A stretch of DNA of 64,000 nt. It comes from Candidatus Binataceae bacterium. GTDB lineage: Bacteria > Desulfobacterota > Binatia > Binatales > Binataceae. Shown piece by piece: positions 54,701 through 62,568 of the stretch (position 1 is the stretch's first letter; every line of letters begins with the position of its first letter). Position numbers and translations under genes: made by a program. Below the pieces are notes generated by a model, which was not told where the DNA came from, made no database searches, and saw nothing but the letters and a program-made list of their open reading frames with translations. The DNA lies in assembly GCA_035508495.1 (NCBI GenBank), contig DATJMX010000084.1:1-64000 (forward strand). Direction: 5' to 3'.

Positions 54701-56314
54701 CAATCGCAAATCACTTATGCGGTTCTGCGTCGAATTACCTACAAGCGCCCAGTTGCGAATCGGCATCCACGGCTTTGCCCCTGTGCCAAAGAGCGAATCT
54801 ACCTGCACGAGGGTATCAACCGTGTTATCGATGTTCGTCAGAAACGCGGTGTTAGTATCAGAACTGAACTTCGATGTTGGCGCACTGAAGGCCGAGGTGT
54901 GGCGCGCAACGTTTGAAATCCGGATCGAATCCAGCTGTCCCGCCCATACCAGCCCGCCCGGATTGATATTACCCTGGAAGTTGGACAGCGCACCAAGTGC
55001 GAACTCCTCCGCTGCCTGCTGCACAAACGTTCCGGATGCTGCAACCGTGCTACCAATCTGAGTCCCATCGAGGAACAGACGGATTCCCGATCCGTTGTAA
55101 TTGAACTCAACTTCGTGCACGGCGTTGGCGCTCACGCTGCCTGCGTTGCTGATGCAGATGCGGCCTGAACCCGAAGTCGTCAGGCATCCGCTCAGGGTAT
55201 TGCCTGAACCGCTTTGCGTAAGAAACAGGTCCATCGCCCCGAACACAGGCTGATCGAGATCGCTACCTCGGCTTGAAATCAGATAATAAGCACCATTGGA
55301 GGTGCCCGTGTACTTGAAGAACATTTCCACGCTGAAGGCGTTCATACCATTGATCGCCGCCGCCGTTTCGAATGGCGAACCCGGACTGTTGCCTTCAGTT
55401 ACGTCGTTCAACCGTAAGTACCAGTTTGCACCGGTGGGAAAATTCAACGAGTTGCCAGCTCCGGTCGCGAGTGAGGTCGCGGTAAATGTTCCGATCGATC
55501 CCGCGTTCTGCGGGCTCTCCAGGTAGAGGATCGGAAACAGACCCTGGCCTGCCGTGATGACCGATGCTTGCTCGCCGTCGCCGCGGAGATGAATCGGCGA
55601 ACTACAATTCATGATGATCGGAAAACTGGTCAGGTAGCGCCCCGCGGGCAAATAGACTGTCGGCGCCTGCGTCGGGTTGCTCGTGGCTGCGGTACAGGCC
55701 GCATTGTAGGTATTCTGGATGGCGGTGGTGTCGTCAGTAGTATTGTCGCCCTTGGCGCCGAAGGCCCGGACATTGAATACGCCGTTGACGTTAAAGTTTG
55801 AAATGGAATCGGTGCCATCGCCTCGCGCGCCCAACAGTGTATTCAGCTGTGCGCCAGTTTGGCCGAACGCGATCGCATCGCCCGAAGTGGTCGCCGAAGC
55901 GAGTGAACTCACTTTGTTTCCGTTGGCGTTGAGTGCGGTCTCGAGCGGTGGTGTCGAGCACGACCATTGCCCACGCGTACCAAGCGCCCAGGCTCCGGAA
56001 CCGCCGCTCACACACGGCGTCGCGCGCTCGCAGTCGGCGCAGTAAACGAGCAATCCGTCCTGCTCCGTCGGCAGATTGGCGAACGCCGGCGATACCACCG
56101 CCGGTGCGATCTGCTGCGTACCTGCGAATCGATCGTTTATCGCCGCGCGAAACTGCGCACCCGCACCTACACCAGTGAAGTTGGGAATCGGCAGGTATGC
56201 GCCGGACGGCGGCAGATTTGGCGGACCTTGAGCGAATGCCGGCGCAAGCACGAACAGCGCAGCCATCTTTACGATCGCCGCAACCGTACACCAACGCCAT
56301 CGAGACTTTTTCAT
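51755..56314 (-). CDS. Giant tailspike/adhesin: two pectate-lyase-like modules and a LamG-like domain
   Basis: 1,519 residues from ATG 56314 (GGGAG site). It starts with a Sec-type signal peptide (VAAIVKMAALFVLAPAFAQ). Residues about 30-160 hold a Cys-rich tail-fibre segment (YCADCERATPC, then NGNKVSSLASATTSGDAIAF). At about 178 a pectate-lyase_3-type start is seen (FNVRAFGAKGDNTTDDTTAI), then a LamG/concanavalin-like domain (FSVEMFFKYTG, VEFNYNGSGIRLFLDGTQIG). A second module opens with the similar NAISNYSVNGVQNVRAYGAS. The C-terminus has a Cys pair. Last gene of the tail operon; probably binds and cuts a surface polysaccharide. The signal peptide is odd for a tail protein. Confidence 0.8.
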   Translation of the reverse strand: MKKSRWRWCTVAAIVKMAALFVLAPAFAQGPPNLPPSGAYLPIPNFTGVGAGAQFRAAINDRFAGTQQIAPAVVSPAFANLPTEQDGLLVYCADCERATPCVSGGSGAWALGTRGQWSCSTPPLETALNANGNKVSSLASATTSGDAIAFGQTGAQLNTLLGARGDGTDSISNFNVNGVFNVRAFGAKGDNTTDDTTAIQNTYNAACTAATSNPTQAPTVYLPAGRYLTSFPIIMNCSSPIHLRGDGEQASVITAGQGLFPILYLESPQNAGSIGTFTATSLATGAGNSLNFPTGANWYLRLNDVTEGNSPGSPFETAAAINGMNAFSVEMFFKYTGTSNGAYYLISSRGSDLDQPVFGAMDLFLTQSGSGNTLSGCLTTSGSGRICISNAGSVSANAVHEVEFNYNGSGIRLFLDGTQIGSTVAASGTFVQQAAEEFALGALSNFQGNINPGGLVWAGQLDSIRISNVARHTSAFSAPTSKFSSDTNTAFLTNIDNTVDTLVQVDSLFGTGAKPWMPIRNWALVGNSTQNRISDLRLLNGTFGVLGVGTLYPNLDHLIVGGTVASVDFYNNCYGGHFEHLFLNPASGSQAGLQLQDNSGLVQASWLTIFPGAYGMMLQDSGGTYSQLFITPGAQTINDVNAGSSVVYHDYVFQEPEIDFENGGSQIPLRLYGDGTYEVVGGDLQLGNQNAAQLFPGNNPLTLTLVGTHVETGTSPAALLDFVAGGQAVESPVTWISPVINGKSLIQSGVTLATDPTQVQAIADTSSIQQMAGARNDGGNAISNYSVNGVQNVRAYGASCSIATASATTQAGNTSITVSAVGDFAVGQHVKLDHAGVASALTAPTIASVQLSSYANNPHPTADTQIEGSPALNCNTDSSHSPFHNATCTTSYCYSIVNVASNGSWSAPSAASCVSGGPAVVSSNNNIQVGWTTDPNALGSLIFRCTGTSCTPSTLYAVLPNLPVGQASAGTFTYVDMGNSFGQDEDFGNSRQSGSVPADLLTTITAISGTTITLANAPSQAGTFTLRHDDAPAFQAAINASCIANGHTENCGTVFVPACGNPYPLGQTVSFYGLLGAGLRGAGDTGQGAWATQIQWDGPTGGILFNLNKSGWGSIEDLGIPGVAGNTPGIVFNNDNYNGTGPGATLATTGTTPTRWTFRHNECGSAGVCFTVGTGAIVANVENMTYDGDWVDAPASKGGWSGWYGANAESYNEVIDGGQAGERDFGMNFPHVGSFGVRDINLTNNIIDLFSQSISEYGTLDRGVSESAQYFVYSTGSVGQLSVKGFRLGDVAGPNGYLMFIPHGNLAFEDSFVDTNFSNSENIAIDPSGSDGAAVFINNLFGNALKNDGVGGNYPQTPFNSPLTDTNGGQRIPQYIEIGDHVSDSSASVFNAVPFVITGRTGGSLPVVLTNGNIVSMADPTGTNAAPTLSSCGSSPAIGSTSTNTAFTITVGSGTVTSCGVSFASAQPFVNPPVCTIQDVTQGITLKQSSLTNAGVTLGVPSGVSSVGGDTINATCVGK

Positions 56315-56364
56315 CTGCTCTCCCTTGCGATCGCGCACACCTACGCTCGTACCACGACGAAAAC

Positions 56365-56928
56365 TCAGAACCCGATCGAAATCCAATAGAACGCATCGTT
56401 GGGCGACTGGTTGGTCAATGCACCACCAATCAGGTCGGAGAAAAATGTCCCCGAAGTCGCGGAGAATCCGACCACTTCGATAATCAATTTTCCCGTATGA
56501 GAATTTTGAAAAAAGTTTGTCAGCGTTGCCCCAGCCCATACGCAGGCGTTGGGAAACGCGGTCGGCCAAGTGACGGTATAGGGCTGGTCCTGCCCGAGGC
56601 CGCCGGACGGCGATACGACCCCCCATTGGACGATGGCACTAATCGCGCCGCGATTAATATCACTGAAGGGAACCTTGAGATATCCCTCTGTTCCCATCGA
56701 ACCCGTGAAACCGGACATGAAGGCGAGCAGCGCCGCGATATTGCCGATATTCACATCCTGACGTTGCTTCAGTAGCGCGGTGCGATTTGCGAGTTGCTGG
56801 TGCGGCTGATTGGAAATACCAATTCCGCCGAAGCTCGCGCCTGAGGCCGCACCCTCGACTATGTCAGTCGCCTGGATCTCATATACTTCGTTCGAGGTGA
56901 ACTCTGCCGCATCGATAAGGGTCGCCAT
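56365..56928 (-). CDS. Tail-fibre protein with gp53-like C-terminus
   Basis: 187 residues. N-terminus MATLIDAAEFTSNEVYEIQA, a middle helix with TALLKQRQDVNIGNIAALLAF, and a strand-rich C-terminus ending NDAFYWISIGF. A closing F-W-I-(A/S)-I-G-(Y/F) is characteristic of gp53-like tail-fibre tips. It lies in the tail operon where P2 has its H fibre gene, so it probably forms part of the fibre or its adaptor. Confidence 0.75.
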   Translation of the reverse strand: MATLIDAAEFTSNEVYEIQATDIVEGAASGASFGGIGISNQPHQQLANRTALLKQRQDVNIGNIAALLAFMSGFTGSMGTEGYLKVPFSDINRGAISAIVQWGVVSPSGGLGQDQPYTVTWPTAFPNACVWAGATLTNFFQNSHTGKLIIEVVGFSATSGTFFSDLIGGALTNQSPNDAFYWISIGF

Positions 56929-56939
56929 CCTTCACCTCG

Positions 56940-57404
56940 CTAGAAAGTCAACGTCCACGAACCGCTGAGGCTCATCCCGGTGCCGAAGACTATCGGGCTG
57001 ATCGTCTTGCGCGCCAGGATTGGCGCCGGCGCCGTCGTTCCCGGTAGTCCGACGCTCGCGTGATTGGCGAACAGGGCCAACTCCTGGATAGTGATTCCGT
57101 CGGCTCCGGTGTCCGACGTCGTGAGGCTCCAATCGAAGGTCACGCTGCCGTTGCCGTCTTCGCTATGGCTGTCGATCGCTTTGTAGTATGCGGGCGCGGT
57201 CAGCCCGGTATCACTAACCGTCGGCGCATTTGAACCCGAACCGAAGCCGATCGCGGAGGCGAATTGCCCGGTCGTATCGCCGCCGAGCAGTGCCGCGAGG
57301 GCGGGCAATCCTGCGTTAACAAACAGGTTGGATCGTTCGATTGTATATAGCAACCGTCCCGCCCCGAACACGCGCATCCGAACCAGACCTACAGGCCTCT
57401 TCAT
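56940..57404 (-). CDS. Tail fibre-associated protein
   Basis: 154 residues; ATG 57404 follows GGAGG. It starts MKRPVGLVRMRVFGAGRLL, then strand-rich segments with FVNAGLPALAALLGGD, IGFGSGSNAPTVSDTGL and TIQELALF, ending in SLSGSWTLTF. This is the shape of small phage proteins that describe a state per tail tip (T4 gp10/12-like beta sandwiches), but I cannot name a family. It sits between tail protein I and the gp53-like gene. Confidence 0.6.
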   Translation of the reverse strand: MKRPVGLVRMRVFGAGRLLYTIERSNLFVNAGLPALAALLGGDTTGQFASAIGFGSGSNAPTVSDTGLTAPAYYKAIDSHSEDGNGSVTFDWSLTTSDTGADGITIQELALFANHASVGLPGTTAPAPILARKTISPIVFGTGMSLSGSWTLTF

Positions 57405-57405
57405 T

Positions 57406-58269
57406 TTAGCCTCCATTGAGGATCGCAACTCCATTCAGTATCAATGCCGGATCGGAGACCACCGGCTCATTCTGTCCATAGGTCATGCCGCTATGCCGAT
57501 AGTGCGCGTTATACAGCGGCGCAATCGGTCCATAGGTATCGATAAAGGGATCTTCCTGGATAGCGACGTTCGTGCCTCCGTCCGAGATCATCGGCGCCGC
57601 ATCAATCTGAAGCTCGGCGAGTCCACCCAACGTGAGCAGATCAGCAGGAGCCGGTGCGGAATCGGCCGTAGCTGGAACGACAAACCACACCGAGTCGAGC
57701 AGGGATCGCGCCGGCTTGAAAAAGTTCACCGCAGAGCCAATCGCGCTCGCTACCCCACTCGAAACGCCCTGCCCCGCAGCGATCTCGATCAACACCCGGA
57801 ACACGGCCCAGCCCTGGTTGGACGGGTAGTGCGAGCCTCCCCACTGACTTTGGCCCTCGAGCAACGTCACCGTGGCCCATCCGAGAGCCGCCAACGCCTG
57901 CTTGATCGCGTATGGAGTGCCATTCGTCCGATGCAGGAGGATGGCGGACTTGATGAGTTCTCGCGCGGCCAGTTCGTTGGTATTCGTCGCGCCTGGAGTA
58001 CCCGCGGCGAATAACAAGGTGTCAATGTCGATTAGTGAGTCGATACTCGTGAGCGCATCTATACTAGTCGTGACCGGAGCGACAAGCTGGTAGAAGGGCG
58101 AGATAATATCGAATTGCCAAGCGAGAAATGGCAGCGCCGCCGCCGGCACCGAATCAACGCGATAGACCAGCAGCGGCGTCAGGTCGAGCGCACCCAGCCG
58201 CGCGATCAGAGGCATGAGCCCCTGCGTGCGCGCGTCGTTGATCGAAGGGGCCGGCGTCAGTTCCGCCAT
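57406..58269 (-). CDS. Phage tail protein I (P2 gpI-like)
   Basis: 287 residues. N-terminal ALDLTPLLVYRVDSVPAAALPFLAWQFDI and RELIKSAILLHRTNGTPYAIKQALAALGW match the P2 gpI family, a baseplate wedge part. The C-terminal 90 residues are extra. Its ATG shares one base with the stop of the J gene (TGATG). The order W-J-I is the P2 order. Confidence 0.87.
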   Translation of the reverse strand: MAELTPAPSINDARTQGLMPLIARLGALDLTPLLVYRVDSVPAAALPFLAWQFDIISPFYQLVAPVTTSIDALTSIDSLIDIDTLLFAAGTPGATNTNELAARELIKSAILLHRTNGTPYAIKQALAALGWATVTLLEGQSQWGGSHYPSNQGWAVFRVLIEIAAGQGVSSGVASAIGSAVNFFKPARSLLDSVWFVVPATADSAPAPADLLTLGGLAELQIDAAPMISDGGTNVAIQEDPFIDTYGPIAPLYNAHYRHSGMTYGQNEPVVSDPALILNGVAILNGG

Positions 58270-59438
58270 CAGCTATGCTCCGTGCTGAACGCCACGCTTA
58301 ACGAAATCGCCGTACAGTTCGCCCACTCTCCGGCAGTCAGTTGAGTGTACCCCGGCGCGGTGAGAGTGACCTCGTAAACGCCCGGCACTGAAAGGGCCGC
58401 GATAATCTGGCTCGGCACTATATCGCGCTGGATCTTTGCCGCCAGATCGATCGCGAATTGGGTAGCTGCCGTGTTTGCCGCGGCGGTAGTCGCGCTGGGG
58501 TCGGCATCCGAGAAAAGAGTAATCGTCCCTGCTATCTCATAGTCAACTTCGCTCACGGCGAGCACGTCGACGGTGTCGGTCAGCGGTCTCACGGTGTCGG
58601 CGTTAAGCGTGGCGGCTACCTTGCCAAGCAGCGCGCTGCCCGCGATGCCGGCATTGTTCGGCGCGGACGCCGGTTGCACGGTAATCGGGCCAGTCAGAAT
58701 ATACACGTCGACCGTGCCCGGGATCGGGCTCGTCACTTGCGCATCAACTATCGAAGGGTCGGCGCTCAACGCGAAAAAGCGATATGCACCGACGGGACCG
58801 GCCACGCTGAATTCGTTGGGCGCAGCCTGGATGCGCTGACGAAGATGATCGTCGGCCTCGGGAGCTGCCCCGCCCGAAGTCACAGCCGTGTTTGTAACCG
58901 ACCCTATAGGTGCCGCCGGATTCAACTGTATATTGACCTGGCCCGCGAGATAGCCATTCGCTCCCGGTCCAGCCACCGTCGCCACGGCACCGATTGATCC
59001 GCTCGTGGCGCCCGGCGCGATAACGAGAGCGCTCGAAGTCGCGAACGAGAAGCTCCCATCATAAGTACCGACCAGCGTGCCCGCAGGGATCGTGTACGAA
59101 ACTGTGAGCGCGTTCACGAGCGTGAACTGAAGCGTGGTCAGCGCGGGCTGAGCGCCAAGGCGGTTCACTCCCAGCAAGGCGCCCAGGTAGTCAATCATCG
59201 GGAACGACGCGAACGCGAGCAGGTTCTGCTGCGCGGCATATTGAATCGCGTTGCGTACCAACGATTCCCGGTACGCGTACAGATTGATCAGCAGACGCTC
59301 GACCTGGGCTGGGTAAAGAATTCGTCCCGCGGCCTGTTCGAACTCCGAGATCATGTCGGCCAGAATGAGGTTCGGATCGAGGCCGTCAGCGTCATTCACG
59401 AATACCGGCGGCGGAAGTGAAGGAATTCCCGCACCCAT
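58269..59438 (-). CDS. Baseplate J-like protein
   Basis: 389 residues. The family pattern is present: YRESLVRNAIQYAAQQNLLAFA, DYLGALLGVNRLGAQPA, TIPAGTLVGTYDG, then GGAAPEADDHLRQRI and the repeated DVYIL strands. It forms the rim of the contractile baseplate. ATG 59438. One-base overlap with the next gene (gpI). Confidence 0.92.
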   Translation of the reverse strand: MGAGIPSLPPPVFVNDADGLDPNLILADMISEFEQAAGRILYPAQVERLLINLYAYRESLVRNAIQYAAQQNLLAFASFPMIDYLGALLGVNRLGAQPALTTLQFTLVNALTVSYTIPAGTLVGTYDGSFSFATSSALVIAPGATSGSIGAVATVAGPGANGYLAGQVNIQLNPAAPIGSVTNTAVTSGGAAPEADDHLRQRIQAAPNEFSVAGPVGAYRFFALSADPSIVDAQVTSPIPGTVDVYILTGPITVQPASAPNNAGIAGSALLGKVAATLNADTVRPLTDTVDVLAVSEVDYEIAGTITLFSDADPSATTAAANTAATQFAIDLAAKIQRDIVPSQIIAALSVPGVYEVTLTAPGYTQLTAGEWANCTAISLSVAFSTEHS

Positions 59439-59496
59439 CAGGCACCTTTTATTCGTCGCGGACTTGTTTCATCAGCGCGCGGCCGAACCGCATAGT

Positions 59497-59910
59497 TCAA
59501 CCAACAGCGGGAATGGTGATGCTGGAGGTCTGCGTCGGAGCCGAAACGCCACCGAGCCGCAGCTGCCACGTCAGCGTCACCTCATAATGCGCGCCTGCCT
59601 GCGCGGTATCATCGACCGCCGGCGCCACGTTAACCGTGACCAATTTCACGCGAGGCTCCCCTTGAGTAATCGCCTGCGTCAGCTCATTGACTATCGCGGG
59701 AATCGCGCGAGTTACCGGATAATCGATATATCGCCAGATATCGGCGCCGAATGTCGGGCGCAGCGGATCGCTGCCTTTCGGCGTAGTCAGAATAATTGCG
59801 ATGCACTGGGCAACGTCGGCGAGACCTTGGACGACCTGGCCTATCGCTCCGAGTTTGAGCGACCAGTCGGCGGAAGTGATATCGGCAAGCGTGACCGCGG
59901 TGGCGCTCAT
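59497..59910 (-). CDS. Baseplate protein W (gp25-like)
   Basis: 137 residues. IILTTPKGSDPLRPTFGADIWRYID is the core of the gpW/gp25 family, with the conserved Arg-Pro-x-Phe-Gly-x-Asp. gp25 links the sheath to the baseplate and starts sheath assembly. Seven bases separate it from the V gene. Confidence 0.92.
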   Translation of the reverse strand: MSATAVTLADITSADWSLKLGAIGQVVQGLADVAQCIAIILTTPKGSDPLRPTFGADIWRYIDYPVTRAIPAIVNELTQAITQGEPRVKLVTVNVAPAVDDTAQAGAHYEVTLTWQLRLGGVSAPTQTSSITIPAVG

Positions 59911-59917
59911 GACTGCT

Positions 59918-60706
59918 TCATGTTTGCGCCACCGTCGAGGTCGTTGGCAGCGGCGGCGTTATCGCAACTCCCTGCGGACTTAGCGTGACCTGCGAACTCC
60001 CTGAGATGAGCTTGATTTCGCTGCTGTCGCTGATCGTTGCCCCATTTGTCGAGGTTACATGAACGCTACCCTCGCTCGTGATCGCGAGCTGGTGAGCGCC
60101 AGCGTCGTACGTGATCGACGCCCCGTCCTCAAACACGAGCGTCAGCACATGCGCGCCGCCATCGTACTTGAACGACGCTTCGTCTTGAAACCCCAGGGTA
60201 AACACATGAGCATTCGCGCTATACTCAATTGTCGCGCCATCGTCGAACGCAATGGTCATTTCATGAGCCCCGGCATCATATCTAAACGATGAGCCGTCCT
60301 GATATGCCGCGAGCATCATATGCTGTGTCGCGTCGTATCTGAGATCAGAGGCGTCAGCGAACCGCAGATCGAGAATGTGAAGTGCGCGATCGTACTCGAA
60401 GGAAGCGCCGTCCGCGAAACCTACATGCCACTTGTTCGCGCTGGCGACCGGCGTGGTATCCGTACTCGAGTAGATCGCGCCCAGCACAGCGCCCGCCTCG
60501 TCGCGCGAATCCATCAGGCAAATGACCTGTTCCCCGAGATCAGGAATCCAATACGCCTTGTCGTTCTGCGTCTTTGGCACGACAATCGGGAGCCAGTATG
60601 ACTGCATCTGGTCATAGTCGGGAAAGATCACGCGAACGCGTGCCGTCGTCGCATCAAGCTCATCAACGATACCGACGCGAAAACCCAATGTTGCAGCTGT
60701 CTTCAT
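59918..60706 (-). CDS. Baseplate assembly protein V: spike with six 19-residue repeats
   Basis: 262 residues. Residues 1-90 are the OB-fold base (VGIVDELDATTARVRVIFPD, GEQVICLMDSRDEAGAVLGAIY), the part that joins the baseplate hub. Residues 98-211 are six tandem 19-residue repeats, consensus x-D-G-A-S-F-x-Y-D-x-x-x-H-x-L-x-L-x-F, with H110, 129, 148, 167, 186 and 205 in the same position. A beta-helix spike as in P2 gpV is inferred. Residues 212-262 are a plain beta tail. GAGGAG lies before ATG 60706. Confidence 0.9.
   Translation of the reverse strand: MKTAATLGFRVGIVDELDATTARVRVIFPDYDQMQSYWLPIVVPKTQNDKAYWIPDLGEQVICLMDSRDEAGAVLGAIYSSTDTTPVASANKWHVGFADGASFEYDRALHILDLRFADASDLRYDATQHMMLAAYQDGSSFRYDAGAHEMTIAFDDGATIEYSANAHVFTLGFQDEASFKYDGGAHVLTLVFEDGASITYDAGAHQLAITSEGSVHVTSTNGATISDSSEIKLISGSSQVTLSPQGVAITPPLPTTSTVAQT
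60074..60415 (-). repeat. Six 57-bp coding repeats in the V gene
   Basis: Six units of 57 bases encode the 19-residue spike repeats. DNA identity between units has clearly decayed while D, Y and H stay fixed, which implies selection on the protein rather than recent DNA duplication. Confidence 0.85.
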
Positions 60707-60713
60707 GGGCTCC

Positions 60714-61721
60714 TCAACTCACGCGCCGCGCTGCGATGGCGGTGGTATAGCCAGTTGCGCGGTCGATTCGGTGACGCGCCGACTCAACCAGGTATGTGCC
60801 ATCGAGGACACCCCAGCCGCTGATTGCGACCGTGATACCCGCGGCCAGCGCGGCGCTCCCGGGTCCGTCGATCGCCGTCTCGATGAAGCGCATATCGTGA
60901 AAATGCAATCCCGCAGCAGCCTTTACCGCCGCCTGGCTTCCATTTTCACATCTTGTCACCAGCTTCAGTGTGTTCGCGGTCGGAGTGGTCTCGGCGGAGC
61001 TCTGCGTTGCAGCTATCAGGCGCTTACCGACCGGATCCTGGTAAGCCACCTGTGCACCGGCATAGATTCCTCGCGATCGATTGCGGAAACCAAATCGTAA
61101 CGTATTCGAGCGTTCGATGGTAATTACCGGTGCGGCGCTCTCCAGTGCCTCGAGTGCATAGAACACCATCAGGCTGCCGCGAACGGTAAAATCGTAGCCG
61201 TGCTCATCGGCCAGCCGCCGCAGAAATTCCAGATCCGTCTCACGTTTTTGAGTTACGCGCTCGTATGCCACGTCGGGCGTCTTTGGAGCGGTGATGAGCT
61301 GCAAACTGTACTTGTTCGCGATTGTCTCAGCGATTCCAAGTATTGTCTGCCCCTCGTATCCAGCGCTGTTGAGCGTTCGCATCGCGGGGGTTATGAACGC
61401 GGCGAGGCAGCGAATCTTCATCACGTCCGGCGGGCCGTCCAGCTCCAGCTCGTCGACTTGGAACGTTCCGCACGGTTGAAGTTCTTCGCCCTGATAGCCG
61501 ATAGAGACGTTCACCTCATCGCCTAGTGCGGGATACCAAGGCCCTTGCCAGAGTTTGTCGCGATCCTCGAATTCGATCTCGAGCTCGCCGGAAGCAGATC
61601 CAAGGCGATCGTAGTAGTAAATCGTCCGCACCATCGGTCCGACCTCGGTGGTGATATCAATCCCCTGGTAGGTGAGAATCCAGTTCGGCGAGCGAACTGG
61701 ATAGGCAAGAGCAGTAGCCAT
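60714..61721 (-). CDS. Phage late control / tail protein D (P2 gpD-like)
   Basis: 335 residues. GELEIEFEDRDKLWQGPWYPALGDEV, then the four-strand domains, AYERVTQKRETDLEFLRRLADEHGYDF and the late TYLVESARHRIDRATGY are typical of gpD, the hub protein on which the spike sits. Its ATG shares one base with the stop of the X gene (TGATG). Confidence 0.92.
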   Translation of the reverse strand: MATALAYPVRSPNWILTYQGIDITTEVGPMVRTIYYYDRLGSASGELEIEFEDRDKLWQGPWYPALGDEVNVSIGYQGEELQPCGTFQVDELELDGPPDVMKIRCLAAFITPAMRTLNSAGYEGQTILGIAETIANKYSLQLITAPKTPDVAYERVTQKRETDLEFLRRLADEHGYDFTVRGSLMVFYALEALESAAPVITIERSNTLRFGFRNRSRGIYAGAQVAYQDPVGKRLIAATQSSAETTPTANTLKLVTRCENGSQAAVKAAAGLHFHDMRFIETAIDGPGSAALAAGITVAISGWGVLDGTYLVESARHRIDRATGYTTAIAARRVS

Positions 61722-61957
61722 CAGGCGGCTCCATTCGCGCTGGTTTTCCAGGGCGGCAGGTTCGCGGGTGTCGAAGTGGGATTGAGAATCGGAATGTAGA
61801 TCGTAATACCCGCTTCGAAAACGGCTTCGATCGATACACTGGGATTCGCCATGATAATCGGCGAATACTCAGTCGGATCGCCATAGAAACGCCACGCGAG
61901 CAAATCCCATCGCTCTCCGGCGCTCGTTATATGAGCGATGAATTGCGATGTCGCCAT
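61721..61957 (-). CDS. Tail protein X (LysM-like)
   Basis: 78 residues. GERWDLLAWRFYGDPTEYSPIIMANPS is a LysM-type fold as in P2 gpX, followed by a proline-rich tail. gpX-like proteins help fix the hub during baseplate assembly. Overlaps the neighbours on both sides by one base (TGATG). Confidence 0.9.
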   Translation of the reverse strand: MATSQFIAHITSAGERWDLLAWRFYGDPTEYSPIIMANPSVSIEAVFEAGITIYIPILNPTSTPANLPPWKTSANGAA

Positions 61958-62559
61958 CAGGCGATCGAGCTCCTCGTAATGACCGAGGTCGGAACATCGC
62001 CGGCATCGAGATCGGGCGACTCGGGAGCCGACGGGGGTAGGATGTTGAGCAGCGGCGACACACCCGGCAGCAGCCCGGATAACGAGCCGCCGGGCTGCGA
62101 CGTCACCTGCACGGACGAACTACCGCCGCTGATCGCCAACGGCACAAATGACGGGAGCGGCGGTGCGCCTGTTGATAGCTCTGAGGTGAGGGCCCATTGC
62201 TTGAGCCGCACCCGCACCTCGGTCGCGATCAGATCGCCAACCGCCGACAACTGCTCCATCTTCACCGCCATCGCGACGATCACGTAAGTGCCAATGAACT
62301 GCCCATTGCCCAGCACCAGCGGCAATGCGAGATGGCTATCAGCGGCGGTTTGCAGCAGGGTTAGCGATGTCAGCGGATCGCTGATCGACTTATGCAGCAG
62401 CATGCCGAGATCGAGGCGTTCGAGATCATCGCCGACCCACTGCAGGAGGGGACTCGATTCCACCACGCGATGTTCCGCATAGTCCCAGCGCCTGAGCGAT
62501 TCGATACGGCCTGGGGAATTCACTACTTGAAACACGATGTCACCAAGAACCGCAAACAT
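61957..62559 (-). CDS. Tail protein U (P2 gpU-like) with long C-terminal tail
   Basis: 200 residues. The N-terminal 125 match gpU: MFAVLGDIVFQVVNSP, WVGDDLERLDLGMLLH, ADSHLALPLVLGNGQFIG. The rest is a Gly/Ser/Pro-rich, probably disordered extension not found in P2 gpU. gpU ends the tail. Ten bases upstream is the T gene stop. Confidence 0.88.
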   Translation of the reverse strand: MFAVLGDIVFQVVNSPGRIESLRRWDYAEHRVVESSPLLQWVGDDLERLDLGMLLHKSISDPLTSLTLLQTAADSHLALPLVLGNGQFIGTYVIVAMAVKMEQLSAVGDLIATEVRVRLKQWALTSELSTGAPPLPSFVPLAISGGSSSVQVTSQPGGSLSGLLPGVSPLLNILPPSAPESPDLDAGDVPTSVITRSSIA

Positions 62560-62568
62560 CAGATGCTC

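Noticed and set aside
60074..60415. Regular 57-bp periodicity, considered as a CRISPR array or minisatellite
   Set aside because: The units are diverged in DNA but conserved as protein, have no spacers and sit within an intact gene.
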